Shown: positions 35,241 to 44,502, counted from the first letter of the stretch. The stretch is DNA of 64,000 nucleotides from Chitinimonas viridis (GCF_030409555.1 NZ_JAUFPU010000018.1:1-64000); one strand, 5' to 3'. Notes: generated from the letters alone by a model not told the origin. Numbers and translations are program-made.

Positions 35241-36185
35241 ATGAACCTGCTACACCGCACCCTCGCCCTGTCCCTGCTTGCCACCGCCTTCTCTGCACAA
35301 GCCGCAGCCCCCGTCGACGCGGGCACCAAACAAGCAGGCCGCCTGGAACAAGCCTCCAGCTACGTCGTCACCCATGACGGTGTTCGCCTCTACTACAAGG
35401 ACTGGGGCCCGAAAAATGGCCAGGTCGTCACCTTCAGCCACGGCTGGCCCCTCAGCTCGGACAGCTGGGAATCGCAAATGCTGTTCCTGGCATCGCAAGG
35501 CTATCGGGTAGTGGCCCATGATCGGCGGGGCCATGGCCGATCCAGCCAGCCGTGGGATGGCAATGATATGGATCACTATGCCGATGACCTGGCCAGCGTG
35601 ATCCAGACGCTCAATCTCAAGGATGTCACCCTGGTGGGCTTCTCCACTGGCGGCGGTGAGGTGGCTCGCTATATCGGCCGTCACGGCACCAGCCGGGTCA
35701 AGAAGGCCGTGCTGGTCAGCGCGGTGACGCCCCTGATGCTCAAGACCGAGAGCAATCCGGGTGGCTTGCCGCTCGCGGTGTTCGACGGCATACGCAAGGC
35801 GTCGCTGCAGAATCGCTCGCAGCTGTATCTCGATATCGCTTCGGGGCCTTTCTACGGCTACAACCGCCCCAACGCCCAACCCTCGCAGGGCCTGATCCAG
35901 TCGTTCTGGGTACAAGGCATGCAAGGTGGCCACAAGAACACCTATGACTCGATCGCCGCCTTTTCGGCCACCGATTTCCGTCCAGACCTGAAGCGATTCA
36001 ACATCCCCACCCTGGTCATCCACGGCGATGACGACCAGATCGTCCCCATAGACGCAGCAGGCAAGGCCGCCGCCAGCCAGATCAAGGGTGCCAAGCTGAT
36101 CGTCTACCCGGGGGCACCCCATGGCCTGACCGACACCCATAATGACAGGCTCAATCAGGACCTATTGGACTTCATCAAGCAGTAA
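35241..36185 (+). CDS. Exported alpha/beta hydrolase (non-haem chloroperoxidase / arylesterase type)
   Basis: A 314-residue alpha/beta hydrolase with a signal peptide ([17 protein letters not shown]). Motifs of the cofactor-free haloperoxidase/esterase group: [25 protein letters not shown], nucleophile [12 protein letters not shown], Asp in [11 protein letters not shown], and His in [10 protein letters not shown]. In this group the enzymes hydrolyse esters and can form peracids. AGAGGA precedes the ATG. It is divergent from the AraC gene and convergent with the TetR gene, whose 3' end it overlaps by 11 bases. Confidence 0.88.
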   Translation: MNLLHRTLALSLLATAFSAQAAAPVDAGTKQAGRLEQASSYVVTHDGVRLYYKDWGPKNGQVVTFSHGWPLSSDSWESQMLFLASQGYRVVAHDRRGHGRSSQPWDGNDMDHYADDLASVIQTLNLKDVTLVGFSTGGGEVARYIGRHGTSRVKKAVLVSAVTPLMLKTESNPGGLPLAVFDGIRKASLQNRSQLYLDIASGPFYGYNRPNAQPSQGLIQSFWVQGMQGGHKNTYDSIAAFSATDFRPDLKRFNIPTLVIHGDDDQIVPIDAAGKAAASQIKGAKLIVYPGAPHGLTDTHNDRLNQDLLDFIKQ

Positions 36186-36828
36186 GGTTTGGCTGCCGAC
36201 CTCGCACACGCGCGGTCGGCATGCCCAGACCCATGCCTTCGCGCGTCAGGCTTTGCACAGTCTTGATCAGTGCCAGCTTGAGTCCCGGCCGCTGCAGCAT
36301 GGCCTCGTCGTGCAGCAGGGTGGCGTCCACCGTGTGCAATAGCGAGCGAATCAAGATGGCCAATACTGCCTTGGGCAAAGGCAGGGAGGGAAGAATGCCA
36401 TGCAGTTGCTCAATAATGTATTGGTCAAACGCAAAGCTCAGCTGGCGCGCCTGCAATGCCCTGACCAACTCACGCCGCGCGCCTACCTTGCCGCCAAACG
36501 CGCCCAGCAACACCCTGACCAGCACATCGGCACGCTGACCATCGCCGTAGCGGGCACTGGCAGGCAGTTGGGCTAAGCCGTCACGGATGGCATCGCAGCA
36601 ACGGCTGATCTCTTCCTGCACCAGCGCCACCAGTACAGCATCCTTGTCCGGGAAATACTGGTAAAGCGTGCCTATGCTGATACCCGCCACCGCCGCGATA
36701 CGATTGGTATTGAGCGCCGCCTCGCCCTCTTGTTCCAGTATGCGCAAAGTCGCCTCGAATATGAGTGCCACCTTCATCTGCGCGCGAGCCTGGCTGGGCT
36801 GACGGCGTATCTCCGGTTGTGCTTTCAT
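36175..36828 (-). CDS. TetR/AcrR family transcriptional regulator
   Basis: A 217-residue repressor with an N-terminal TetR DNA-binding domain ([44 protein letters not shown] cut at the recognition helix [11 protein letters not shown]). The ligand-binding domain is unspecific. It converges on the hydrolase gene with an 11-base overlap of the two stop ends. Its target is unknown; no efflux gene is adjacent. Confidence 0.88.
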   Translation of the reverse strand: MKAQPEIRRQPSQARAQMKVALIFEATLRILEQEGEAALNTNRIAAVAGISIGTLYQYFPDKDAVLVALVQEEISRCCDAIRDGLAQLPASARYGDGQRADVLVRVLLGAFGGKVGARRELVRALQARQLSFAFDQYIIEQLHGILPSLPLPKAVLAILIRSLLHTVDATLLHDEAMLQRPGLKLALIKTVQSLTREGMGLGMPTARVRGRQPNLTA

Positions 36829-36866
36829 AAATAGGCAAGCCTTTGTGGCAATCTTGTTCAGCGCCT

Positions 36867-36979
36867 AGAGCCGCTAACAAAACCCTGCTGGCGTTGTTGC
36901 GCAAGCTTGCCGTACCCAGTTACTGTCTGCGCGTCCACGCCTAGCCGGAACCGCATTGCTGGTTTTTGTTAGCGGCGCT
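36867..36979. repeat. MITE-like palindromic repeat, copy B
   Basis: A 113-bp element with termini AGAGCCGCTAACAAAACC and GGTTTTTGTTAGCGGCGCT in inverted orientation. Its interior closely matches copy A (13397-13508). It occupies most of the gap upstream of the TetR gene. Confidence 0.78.
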
Positions 36980-37134
36980 AAAGCGCTCGGGCAGAATATG
37001 CCTGCCGTATGGGTGTGAACGCGATCCACACCGCCCTTCGGCGGCACACGAAAAATTCCATCAGCATTATTTCAGCAGCAATGCCTGCTGTCGAATTTCC
37101 TTACCTTTTACCGCACCAGGCCACCACACCTAGC
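36980..37134. other. Gene-free region before the GNAT gene
   Basis: This remainder of the 306-bp gap between the TetR and GNAT genes has a reading frame open from 37009, but without a ribosome-binding site or family match. I see no structure in it. Confidence 0.3.
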
Positions 37135-37581
37135 ATGCCCATCACCCTTAACGCAGTCACCCGCGACAACTTTGACGACATCATCGACCTGCAACTGCTG
37201 GATCATCAGAAAGACTATCTCGCCAGTAACAGCTATTCGATCGCCCAGGCCAGCTTCTACCCCAACTACCATACCCGGGCCATCTATCTGGGCGAGGAAG
37301 CAATCGGCTTTCTGATGTATGTCTCACTGGCCGAAGAAGGCCAGCCAGGCGACTACGCCATCTACCGCTTCATGATAGACAGCCGCCAGCAGGGCAAGGG
37401 GCATGGCCGCCAGGCCCTGCAGCGGGCGCTCGAGGAAATTCGCAGCCAACCCGGCGTGCAACGCATCTTGATCTCCTATGTACCGGCCAACCCGGTCGCC
37501 AAGGATTTCTATGGCAGTTTCGGCTTTGTCGAAATCGGCATTGATGAAGAAGAAGAGATGGTGGCCGAGATACGCCTCTGA
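37135..37581 (+). CDS. GNAT acetyltransferase, spermidine/diamine acetyltransferase-like
   Basis: A 148-residue GNAT. MPITLNAVTRDNFDDIIDLQLLDHQKDYLASN and GFLMYVSLAEE are typical of the polyamine-acetyltransferase branch (BltD/PaiA-like); motif A is RFMIDSRQQGKGHGRQAL, and the end has PVAKDFYGSFGF. ATG 37135 fits family length (about 150); longer upstream starts lack support. Polyamine specificity is inferred from similarity only. Confidence 0.8.
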   Translation: MPITLNAVTRDNFDDIIDLQLLDHQKDYLASNSYSIAQASFYPNYHTRAIYLGEEAIGFLMYVSLAEEGQPGDYAIYRFMIDSRQQGKGHGRQALQRALEEIRSQPGVQRILISYVPANPVAKDFYGSFGFVEIGIDEEEEMVAEIRL

Positions 37582-37739
37582 CCTGGCAGAACCAGCAGGA
37601 GACCGGCTGGCCCATCGCAAGATAATTGACTGTGTGACGGAATGCGCAAGCCGGCTCAATGGCCAGCACTGGAGGGGCTCCGGACACCTGAATCGCTCTC
37701 GACGCCGCTTGACCCCGATTGCAGGCTCACCGCAAGCCC

Positions 37740-38048
37740 TCAGGCTTTGATATCAATCAGCGCGCCCAGCATCTGGTCGGCCGTGGACACCACCTTGGCC
37801 GAGACCTGGAAGCCCGCCTTGTAGATCAGCTGGCCCACCATTTCGGTCTCGATCTGGGTGCCATCACTGCTGCTGGCAGAGGGCGCGACCCTTACCCCGG
37901 AACCGGGTGGGGTGCCTTCGCTGAAATCGGGCTGGCGGGCCCGAAAGCCGCTTGTCAGGGTATTGGCGACATTGTGGGCCGAGACGTCCAGCGCCCGCTG
38001 GTAACCCAGCATGCCTGACAAGCCAGCACCAAGTGCGGATACGGACAT
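37740..38048 (-). CDS. Miniature orphan flagellar rod/hook-like protein
   Basis: A 102-residue protein. The N-terminus (ALDVSAHNVANTLTSGFRARQ) matches the flagellar rod/hook N-terminal signature, and the C-terminus (EMVGQLIYKAGFQVSAKVVSTADQMLGALIDI) matches the rod C-terminal coiled-coil signature of FlgC/FlgG. The linking core is only about 35 residues, against over 70 even in FlgC. There is no signal peptide, as usual for flagellar type III substrates. No other flagellar gene is in the window, so it is an orphan; role unknown. Complete, with AGTTGTC before the ATG. Confidence 0.72.
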   Translation of the reverse strand: MSVSALGAGLSGMLGYQRALDVSAHNVANTLTSGFRARQPDFSEGTPPGSGVRVAPSASSSDGTQIETEMVGQLIYKAGFQVSAKVVSTADQMLGALIDIKA

Positions 38049-38143
38049 GACAACTCCAGAAACAAAGCAACAGCCTGCAGCTTACCTTGACCTGGAGCCC
38101 CTATTCGCACCCAGCCGACGGGCGTAACTTATTGCCCTCCCAA

Positions 38144-40585
38144 CTAGCCGCTGACAACGCGCAGATTCAGCCTGGGAGCGGCCTCACCATAGCCATTGTT
38201 CAGAAACAAGGCGATGAAGTAGTCCCCCTGGGCCAGCCCGCTCAGTACCTGGCTGCCCATTGCGGCAGGCAGGTAGTGCCATTTCAGCGCGCTGGTGGCG
38301 CCAGGCACCTGTCCTGCGCGATACACCCCCAGCCAGTGCTGCGTCCCGGCTGGCATACCCTGCCAGCTGGCGGTCACACTCTCTCCCACGCGGATCTGGC
38401 TGGCGCTGGCCGTCCATGTCACCACGGGTAGGGGCTGTGGCAGCGGCGAAGGGAGCGCCTCGGCCTGGCCGTTCAGCACCGGGTCGGTGTAATCCAGCCC
38501 TGCGCCTTCCAGGTGGCCAGCCAGCCGGCGCCAGTAGCTGCTGTCACCTTCCAGTTTCACGCCCAGGTCATACCAGCCATAGCTGGCAGAGAGCGACCGG
38601 ATCAGGCTGCGGCTTTGCCCGGCCGGCACGTCGACCAGCTGCACGGCGGTGTCGCCATAGGCGTTGTCCGCCAGCCTGAAGCGGCACGCCTGCGTCCCAC
38701 CATTGCTGAACGTCAGTCTGACGCAGCGGGCTGCAGGTTCTTCCTCCAGCTGCACCTCGGCCTTGCGTGGCAGGCTGTCCAGGCTGCCGGCAAATTCGCG
38801 CGCATAACCATTGTGGCTGACGACGACCACCTGGTAATGGCTGCCGCTCCAGCTCCAGGTTTCCAGCGCTATCTGCTTGCCGGCCTCCACGGTGTAATGC
38901 CATGGCCCGTCGTTACGCACGCTGGAGTAAACGATATAGGTCGCCGCCGCCGAGCCGGTATTGCTGAAGCTCAGGGCGTACTTGCGCGCTTCTGCCACTG
39001 CGTTGCCCGTCACCTGCGAGCGATAGGGCAAGGCGCATGCCCAGCGCGGCTGGGCGCCGGCCGTGGTCTCCTGCCTGGGCAGGCTCTGCGTGGCCGGGGG
39101 CAAGGCATCGCGGCTACCGCCATACTTGAAGTAGCTGGCACTGCGCGGCACGCTGGCAGGCCAGCTGGCATTGGGGTTGGCAAAGTTGAAGGCACTGGTC
39201 ATGTCGCCGCACACGGCACGGCGCCAGGGCGAGATATGACTGCATTGCACCTGGCTGCGCGGCAGGCCCTTGCCCTGCACCAGCCACTCTTCCAGCAGCC
39301 GTATCAGCGAGGTATGGTCAAACAGCTGGGAGTTGACGCGCCCCCCCTTGCTCCAGGGCGAAACGACCAGCGTCGGCACGCGTGGTCCCAGGCCGATGGG
39401 CTCGGCACTGTTATAGGTCTCGCCCATGCCGGCATTCGCCAGCGTCGTGCGGCCACGCCCCGCATTCAGCGGCGGTAACGTCGCCGGCATGTGGTCGAAA
39501 AAGCCGTCATTCTCGTCGTAGGTGATGATCAGCACGGTCTTGGCCCACACACTGGGATTGTCCACCAGTGCCGACAGCAGGCGCGCGGCGAAATGCTCTC
39601 CGGCATTGGGCGAGTGCGAGGGATGTTCACAGTACTCGGTGGGCGCGCATATCCACGATACCTGCGGCAACCGATTCGCCCTGACATCGGCAGCGAAGTC
39701 ATCGATCAGCCACTGGCCGCTGGTGCCCGCCGCATTGCCGCCATGCGAGCCCGGCGCCATGGCACGACCCCGGCGGTACAGCGGCGAATCCGCCGTCAGC
39801 TTACGGCCGGCAGCATCCACCCTGAAGTTCCTGAAATACTGCAGATAGTTATCGCCGTAGTTATCCCACTCCTGATAGACCTTCCAGCTGATGCCATTGG
39901 CTTCCAGCACCTCGGCATAGCTTTGCCACTCCAGCCCCTTGGCGGCCGCGTTGTCATTGGCGATATCGGCGTTGTAGGTGCCATTGTTGATGTTGTAGAG
40001 CCGGGCATCCTGAATGCCTGTCAGATAGCCGTTGGCATGGCCGCTCAAGGCGTAGAAACGGTTTGGGTCGGTCGGCCCGAATACCGAGCAATGGTAGGCA
40101 TCGCAGACAGTGAACGCATCTGCCAGCGCGTAATAGAACGGCAGGTCGGCCCGATTGAAATAGCCCATGCTGCGCGCCGTCTTGCGGGGTATCCAGGCAT
40201 TCCAATCCTTCCAGGCCGCCTCGGTGCCTTTCCAGGAATGATCGAGCCCCACTTTCAGGGCATTGGTATTGCGCACGTCAAAATGATAGGGCAGCACGTA
40301 GCCACTGCCATTGGGCTGATACCAGACCGGCTTGCCCGAAGGCAGGGGGATAGCCCGCGGATCATTGAAACCCCGTACACCGGCAAGGCTGCCGAAGTAG
40401 TGGTCGAACGAGCGGTTCTCCTGCATCAGGAAGACCACATGCTCGATATCCCCCACGCCCCCAACCCCCTCATGCGCCGGTGTCGCCAGGGCCTTGGCGA
40501 TGACCTGGGAAAAACTGGACGCACTGGCCAGACCCATGGCGCCCGCCGCCATGAAACCTCTACGGGAAGGATTCTCTATCGACAT
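38144..40585 (-). CDS. Tat-exported phosphocholine-specific phospholipase C
   Basis: An enzyme of about 813 residues in the PLC/acid-phosphatase superfamily that cleaves phosphatidylcholine and sphingomyelin (PlcN/PlcH type). Twin-arginine signal SRRGFMAAGAMGLASA; active-site region ENRSFDHYFG; further family blocks FTVCDAYHCSVFGPTDPNR, ITYDENDGFFDH and VPTLVVSPWS; then two C-terminal DUF756 repeats (about 510-700). ATG 40585 has GGAG 6 bases upstream. Members scavenge phosphate and choline or act as virulence factors; here no Pho box or choline gene was recognised nearby. Confidence 0.93.
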   Translation of the reverse strand: MSIENPSRRGFMAAGAMGLASASSFSQVIAKALATPAHEGVGGVGDIEHVVFLMQENRSFDHYFGSLAGVRGFNDPRAIPLPSGKPVWYQPNGSGYVLPYHFDVRNTNALKVGLDHSWKGTEAAWKDWNAWIPRKTARSMGYFNRADLPFYYALADAFTVCDAYHCSVFGPTDPNRFYALSGHANGYLTGIQDARLYNINNGTYNADIANDNAAAKGLEWQSYAEVLEANGISWKVYQEWDNYGDNYLQYFRNFRVDAAGRKLTADSPLYRRGRAMAPGSHGGNAAGTSGQWLIDDFAADVRANRLPQVSWICAPTEYCEHPSHSPNAGEHFAARLLSALVDNPSVWAKTVLIITYDENDGFFDHMPATLPPLNAGRGRTTLANAGMGETYNSAEPIGLGPRVPTLVVSPWSKGGRVNSQLFDHTSLIRLLEEWLVQGKGLPRSQVQCSHISPWRRAVCGDMTSAFNFANPNASWPASVPRSASYFKYGGSRDALPPATQSLPRQETTAGAQPRWACALPYRSQVTGNAVAEARKYALSFSNTGSAAATYIVYSSVRNDGPWHYTVEAGKQIALETWSWSGSHYQVVVVSHNGYAREFAGSLDSLPRKAEVQLEEEPAARCVRLTFSNGGTQACRFRLADNAYGDTAVQLVDVPAGQSRSLIRSLSASYGWYDLGVKLEGDSSYWRRLAGHLEGAGLDYTDPVLNGQAEALPSPLPQPLPVVTWTASASQIRVGESVTASWQGMPAGTQHWLGVYRAGQVPGATSALKWHYLPAAMGSQVLSGLAQGDYFIALFLNNGYGEAAPRLNLRVVSG

Positions 40586-40729
40586 GCCGGACTCCACGGT
40601 GAATGAAGCCCTGCATTGTTTTGGTAGAACAAGTCAGCAGCATGACAGCCGCCACAAGGGCGCATCAAGCAGCAGTCCTGCAGTACCTCCCTCCGCCAGC
40701 AACGCGTCTCGCCCGCCTACATTTCATAT

Positions 40730-40750
40730 AGTTGCATTTTATATGCATGT
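40730..40750. promoter_or_regulatory. NsrR-type operator upstream of nsrR
   Basis: AGTTGCATTTTATATGCATGT is an imperfect palindrome of the NsrR class (core GATGCATTT-type half sites), 38 bases before the nsrR start. The same AGTTGCATTTTATAT core recurs before hmp, which supports autoregulation and shared control. Confidence 0.7.
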
Positions 40751-40787
40751 TTAGTATCGTTACCTCAGTCCCCCACCGGCCACTGCC

Positions 40788-41246
40788 ATGCAACTGACCC
40801 GCTTCTCTGACCTAGGCCTGCGCGTGCTGATGTACCTGACCCAGCACGACCGCGCCCTGCCCGTCACCATTGCCGAGATCGCCGGGCAGTTCCAGGTGCC
40901 GCACAACCATCTGATCAAGGTGGTCAACCGCCTGGGCAAGCTGGGCTGGGTAACCGCCACGCGGGGCCGCAATGGCGGTCTCCGGCTGGCCGCGCCTGCC
41001 CAGGGCCTGCAGCTGGGGCAGGTGCTGCAGGGGCTGGAGCACAGTACCGAGCTGATCAACTGCGAAGACCCACCCTGCACCCTGCGCGGCCACTGCCTGC
41101 TCAAGGTGGCGCTCAATGCAGGCCTGGCCGCCTTCTACAACAAGATGGATGACTACACACTGGCCGACGTCTGCGGCAGCCGTACCGGCGAGGCCATCAT
41201 TACCCTGCACCGGCAGTTTCTCGATCAACAGACAGCGAGGCATTGA
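40788..41246 (+). CDS. nsrR: Nitric-oxide-sensing Rrf2 repressor NsrR
   Basis: A 152-residue Rrf2-family regulator with an N-terminal winged helix (MQLTRFSDLGLRVLMYL, LIKVVNRLGKLGWVTATRGRNGGLRL) and three Cys ligands for its iron-sulfur cluster in CEDPPCTLRGHC, spaced as in NsrR. Nitric oxide nitrosylates the cluster and releases DNA. The operator before it and before hmp, and the globin genes downstream, make NsrR rather than IscR the right call. No strong Shine-Dalgarno is visible. Confidence 0.93.
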   Translation: MQLTRFSDLGLRVLMYLTQHDRALPVTIAEIAGQFQVPHNHLIKVVNRLGKLGWVTATRGRNGGLRLAAPAQGLQLGQVLQGLEHSTELINCEDPPCTLRGHCLLKVALNAGLAAFYNKMDDYTLADVCGSRTGEAIITLHRQFLDQQTARH

Positions 41247-41248
41247 TC

Positions 41249-41674
41249 ATGCAAGCCATTGCCCAGGCGATAGGCCACCCCACGGTAGCGGCCGTGGTCG
41301 CGGATTTCTACCAGCAGGTACGCGCCCACCCTACCCTGGCCCAACCCTTTGCCAGGGTGCATGACTGGCCCGCCCACCTGGAGCACCTGACCCATTTCTG
41401 GTGGGTGACACTGGGCGGAGCGCGCTACCTTGAATACCGCTATCAGGTGGCAGAACGCCATGCCGAGGCCGGCTTCACCCCTGCCCTGCTGCAGGATTGG
41501 CTAACCCTGTTTGGCCAGACCCTGCAGGCACGCCTGCCTGCCGACCAGGCCACTGCCTGGTTGAGCCGTGCCGAGCGCATAGGCGAATCGCTGCGGCTGA
41601 TGCATGCACTGGGGCACTACCCTGATGCGGCAAGTCAGACCCCAGCCACCACCGCCCCCTGCAGGCACAGCTAG
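41249..41674 (+). CDS. Group III truncated haemoglobin
   Basis: A 141-residue globin of the truncated group 3 type: VVADFYQQVRAHPTLAQPFARV..DWPAHLEHLTHFWWVTLGG, with the proximal-region HF WW block and RYQVAERHAEAGFTP carrying the proximal His. ATG 41249 lies 2 bases after the nsrR stop codon, with GAGG upstream, so it is co-transcribed with nsrR. It probably handles nitric oxide or oxygen together with Hmp. The C-terminal tail is Pro/Ala-rich and non-globin. Confidence 0.88.
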   Translation: MQAIAQAIGHPTVAAVVADFYQQVRAHPTLAQPFARVHDWPAHLEHLTHFWWVTLGGARYLEYRYQVAERHAEAGFTPALLQDWLTLFGQTLQARLPADQATAWLSRAERIGESLRLMHALGHYPDAASQTPATTAPCRHS

Positions 41675-41718
41675 CAAAATCGTTTTCCCATCCCGGCAAA
41701 CCGAGCAAGGAGCGCACC

Positions 41719-41985
41719 ATGCAAGACCCCGCCCTCGTACATCGCTATTCCACCCGGCTGATCCAGTTCGCCTGCCTGCTCAGCCTGGCGGGTTTGTACC
41801 TCGCCTACTTGAAGACCGACCAGGTCGGCCTGGGCACCCTGGTAGGCGGCCACCTGATGCTCTTGATCGGCCCCGGCCTGCTCAAGCTGGGCTATGTGCT
41901 GCGGCTGGCGGCAGAAGAAGCGGCCAAGCCGCAAAACCGCCGGAGAGAAGCCGCCATTGTCTTGCGCGCTCAAGCGCTGCATTAA
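41719..41985 (+). CDS. Small two-helix membrane protein in the NsrR cluster
   Basis: An 88-residue protein with two predicted membrane helices (FACLLSLAGLYLAYL and VGGHLMLLIGPGLLKLGYVL) and a basic C-terminal tail. AAGGAGCG precedes the ATG. It lies between the globin and hmp genes, all in one direction with gaps under 50 bases, so it probably belongs to the nitric-oxide response. Function unknown; no family recognised. Confidence 0.65.
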   Translation: MQDPALVHRYSTRLIQFACLLSLAGLYLAYLKTDQVGLGTLVGGHLMLLIGPGLLKLGYVLRLAAEEAAKPQNRRREAAIVLRAQALH

Positions 41986-42004
41986 AAGTTGCATTTTATA
42001 TACC
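41986..42004. promoter_or_regulatory. NsrR-type operator upstream of hmp
   Basis: AAGTTGCATTTTATATACC shares 15 contiguous bases with the operator before nsrR. It ends 16 bases before the hmp start, so it gives hmp its own NsrR-controlled promoter within the cluster. Confidence 0.68.
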
Positions 42005-42020
42005 ACTAATGGAGTAACAC

Positions 42021-43226
42021 ATGCTGTCTGCCACATCCCGCCCCTATATTGCCGCCAGCGTTCCCGTCCTGCGCGAGCATGGCCTGGCCATCACCCGCCA
42101 CTTCTATACCCAGATGTTTGCGCAGCATCCTGAGCTGCAGCATCTGTTCAATATGGGCAACCAGGCCAGCGGGGTACAACAGCAGTCGCTGGCCGCCGCC
42201 GTCTTTGCCTACGCCGCCAATATCGACAATGCCGCCGCCCTGGCGCCCGTGCTGGAGCGCATCGTGCACAAGCATGCCTCCGTCGGCATTACCCCCGCCC
42301 ATTACCCCATCGTCGGCCGCCACCTGCTGTGTGCCATCCAGGCCGTACTGGGTGATGCCGCAACGCCAGCCCTGCTGGCCGCCTGGGATGAAGCCTATTG
42401 GCTGCTGGCAGGCGAGCTGATCGCTGCCGAAGCCAGGTTGTACCAGCGCACCGCAACAGCGGCAGGCGCCTTGCAGACGCTGGTAGTAATGGAAACCCGC
42501 CGCGAGAGCGAAGACGTGATGTCCTACTACCTGCAAACCTCTGATGGCCGCTCGCCCGGCAGCTTTCAGCCCGGCCAGTACATCAGCGTGGCCGTGCAAT
42601 TGGGCGAGCTGCGCCAGCTACGCCAATACAGCCTCTCCGATGCAAGCGACCGCCCCTGGTGGCGCATCAGTGTCAAGCGCGAAGCCGGCAACCCGACCAC
42701 CCCGGCGGGCCAGGTATCCAACTGGCTGCATGACCACCTGCGACAGGGCGATACCTTGCTGGCCGGCGCCCCCTTTGGCGACTTCACCCCCGGCCTGGCC
42801 GGCCCCGCCCCCATCACCCTGATCTCGGCCGGCATAGGCATCACCCCCATGGTCGCCACCCTCAACACCCTGGCCAGCCAAGCCAGCCGGCGCCCCATCG
42901 TGTTTGCCCATGCCGCCCGCAACGGCCAGCACCATGCCATGCGTGCCGACCTGGCCGCCGCCCGCGCCCAATTGCCACAGCTGCGCTCGGTGCTGTTCTA
43001 CGAACAACCTGCTGACGCCGACCGGCTCGGCAGCCACTATCAGCACCAAGGCCGTATGCAGTTATCTGCCGTGGTGGACGAGAGCAATCGCGAGGGCGAG
43101 TTCTTTCTCTGCGGCCCGCTGGGCTTTATGCAGCAACAATGGCAAGGGCTGCTGAGCGCAGGCGTACCGCCTACCCGCATACACCGCGAGGTGTTCGGGC
43201 CGGAGTTATTGGATCACCTGATCTAG
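42021..43226 (+). CDS. hmp: Flavohaemoprotein nitric oxide dioxygenase
   Basis: A 401-residue flavohaemoglobin that converts NO and O2 to nitrate using NAD(P)H. Globin domain residues 1-138 with the distal B10 Tyr/E7 Gln region (HFYTQMF, NQASGVQQQSLAAAV) and proximal His in VHKHASVGITPAHY; FAD domain with RQYSLSD and the NAD domain with GIGITPMVATL, FFLCGPLGFMQ and the EVFGPEL end. GGAG lies 7 bases before the ATG. It is NsrR-regulated by its operator. Confidence 0.96.
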   Translation: MLSATSRPYIAASVPVLREHGLAITRHFYTQMFAQHPELQHLFNMGNQASGVQQQSLAAAVFAYAANIDNAAALAPVLERIVHKHASVGITPAHYPIVGRHLLCAIQAVLGDAATPALLAAWDEAYWLLAGELIAAEARLYQRTATAAGALQTLVVMETRRESEDVMSYYLQTSDGRSPGSFQPGQYISVAVQLGELRQLRQYSLSDASDRPWWRISVKREAGNPTTPAGQVSNWLHDHLRQGDTLLAGAPFGDFTPGLAGPAPITLISAGIGITPMVATLNTLASQASRRPIVFAHAARNGQHHAMRADLAAARAQLPQLRSVLFYEQPADADRLGSHYQHQGRMQLSAVVDESNREGEFFLCGPLGFMQQQWQGLLSAGVPPTRIHREVFGPELLDHLI

Positions 43227-43230
43227 CGAA

Positions 43231-43776
43231 CTACCGGTCGCGGCAACGGGCATAGATGAAGCATGCCCTGGGTTCGGCCGAAATATTGGGGTGGACGGTA
43301 TGGGAGGCCAACACCCCCTCCCGCCGGAAGCCCGACTTCTCCAGCGTCCGGACTGAGGCGAGATTGTCTGTATCGCAGGTTGCCTGCAGCCGGTAAATCG
43401 GTGGCAATGCCAATGCCACGCGGCTGAAGGCGTTGATGGCCTCGCTCATATAACCCTGCCGCCAGTGCGCCCGGCCTAGCACGTATCCCAGATCCACACA
43501 GTGCCCCTGCAGCCTCGCTTCCAGCATGCCTATGGCAGTGGCGTCACCCTGCCGCGTCAGCACATAGGGCAGGCACCGACCACCTTCCCACGCCTTGACG
43601 CACCATTCCAGAAAAGCCTGGGTCTGGGCCAGATCAACATGCGGTGTCCAGGTCATGTAGTGCGCCACCCCGGCATCCTGGGTGTATGCAGCAAACAGCG
43701 CGGCAGCATCGGCAAGCTGCGGTGGCCGCAGCAAGAGCCGCTCGGTTTGAATGGTGGCAGGCAGGCAGGGGGTCAT
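43231..43776 (-). CDS. GNAT acetyltransferase, RimJ/RimL-like
   Basis: A 181-residue acetyltransferase of the RimJ/RimL group: IQTERLLLRPPQLADAAALF start, LGYVLGRAHWRQGYMSEAI as motif A, and CDTDNLASVRTLEKSGFRREGVL. It converges on hmp, whose stop codon is 5 bases away. The substrate is unknown. Confidence 0.85.
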   Translation of the reverse strand: MTPCLPATIQTERLLLRPPQLADAAALFAAYTQDAGVAHYMTWTPHVDLAQTQAFLEWCVKAWEGGRCLPYVLTRQGDATAIGMLEARLQGHCVDLGYVLGRAHWRQGYMSEAINAFSRVALALPPIYRLQATCDTDNLASVRTLEKSGFRREGVLASHTVHPNISAEPRACFIYARCRDR

Positions 43777-43980
43777 GGCGTAGACAGGCTATGCAGTTGG
43801 CTCCTTCGCAATAGATGCATCATGAAGGTGCCGGCCGGGTTCAATAAATAGGCGATCCGCCACGGCTACCGCCAGGGCGCCAGACGGAGTACGCAGCGAC
43901 GGGGGAATCTATCACAAGCTGCAAGCAGCTGTTCTCGCTGGCTCAGTCAGTTCGAACCGCAACGACCGCTGAGTCGTTCT
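43777..43980. other. Junction between the core genome and the cassette region
   Basis: This gene-free stretch between the acetyltransferase start and the recombinase fragment has no recognised repeat or site. GC content begins to fall here. Confidence 0.3.
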
Positions 43981-44241
43981 TTAGATAACCATTGCCCGGG
44001 TAAACACCTGGCTCCCATGGGTGACATCTCGTACGTGCAGGCTGACGAGATCACATCCACGCAACTTGCTGCCGAAGGCCAGATTGAACATGGCAAACTT
44101 GCGGACCGCGTGCGAATTCTGAAGGTAAAATCGGATTGCCCAGATGTCTTTTGGCTTGAGGGACGGTTTCTGGCCGACGAGCTTACCCTTGTTCCAAGCT
44201 TCGCGCTTGTGGTTACAGGCAGAACAAACTTGATCCATCAA
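43981..44241 (-). pseudogene. Truncated tyrosine-recombinase (site-specific integrase) fragment
   Basis: An 86-residue frame matching the N-terminal part of a small phage-type site-specific integrase family of about 200 residues: WNKGKLVGQKPSLKPKDIWAIRF, MFNLAFGSKLRGCDLVSLHVRDV, ending at TRAMVI and a stop codon. The first conserved Arg of the catalytic domain (KLRGCDL) is present, but the His-x-x-Arg and Tyr regions are absent, so it cannot be an active recombinase. It is not an IntI-type integron integrase. It marks the edge of the mobile region. Confidence 0.7.
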
Positions 44242-44502
44242 GCATGGGGGCTTAACAGTGTTGTCGCTGAATTCAGATGAGGTGTTGGCGCCGCATAGTA
44301 GTCGCTCCTAGTGACTGGTTAAATTCGGTAGCATAGCCCGGTAGAGCATGTCCGTACTTAGCATCACATAGACTGACAGAGCCCTGGTAAATGTTATTAT
44401 CAATCAATAACTTGCTGTCGAACCGCCCAACTGCCATTTTATCAATAAACGGCCCTGTGTGCCCGTTGAATAACTGATAGACCGCATAGGAAACACTCGC
44501 GC
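44242..44502. other. Lead segment before the first cassette
   Basis: No gene. Two GTTRRRY core-site candidates are present: GTTAAAT at 44318-44324 and GTTGAAT at 44464-44470. The second lies 38 bases before the first cassette gene and could be the recombination point at which that cassette starts. No attI could be recognised. Confidence 0.35.

Noticed and set aside
43981-44241. IntI integron integrase beside the cassette array
   Set aside because: The fragment belongs to a different, short phage-type integrase family and lacks the IntI-specific region and the catalytic Tyr.
44017-44280. 87-codon plus-strand ORF over the recombinase fragment
   Set aside because: The minus-strand frame matches a known integrase N-terminus; this one has no match and no Shine-Dalgarno.
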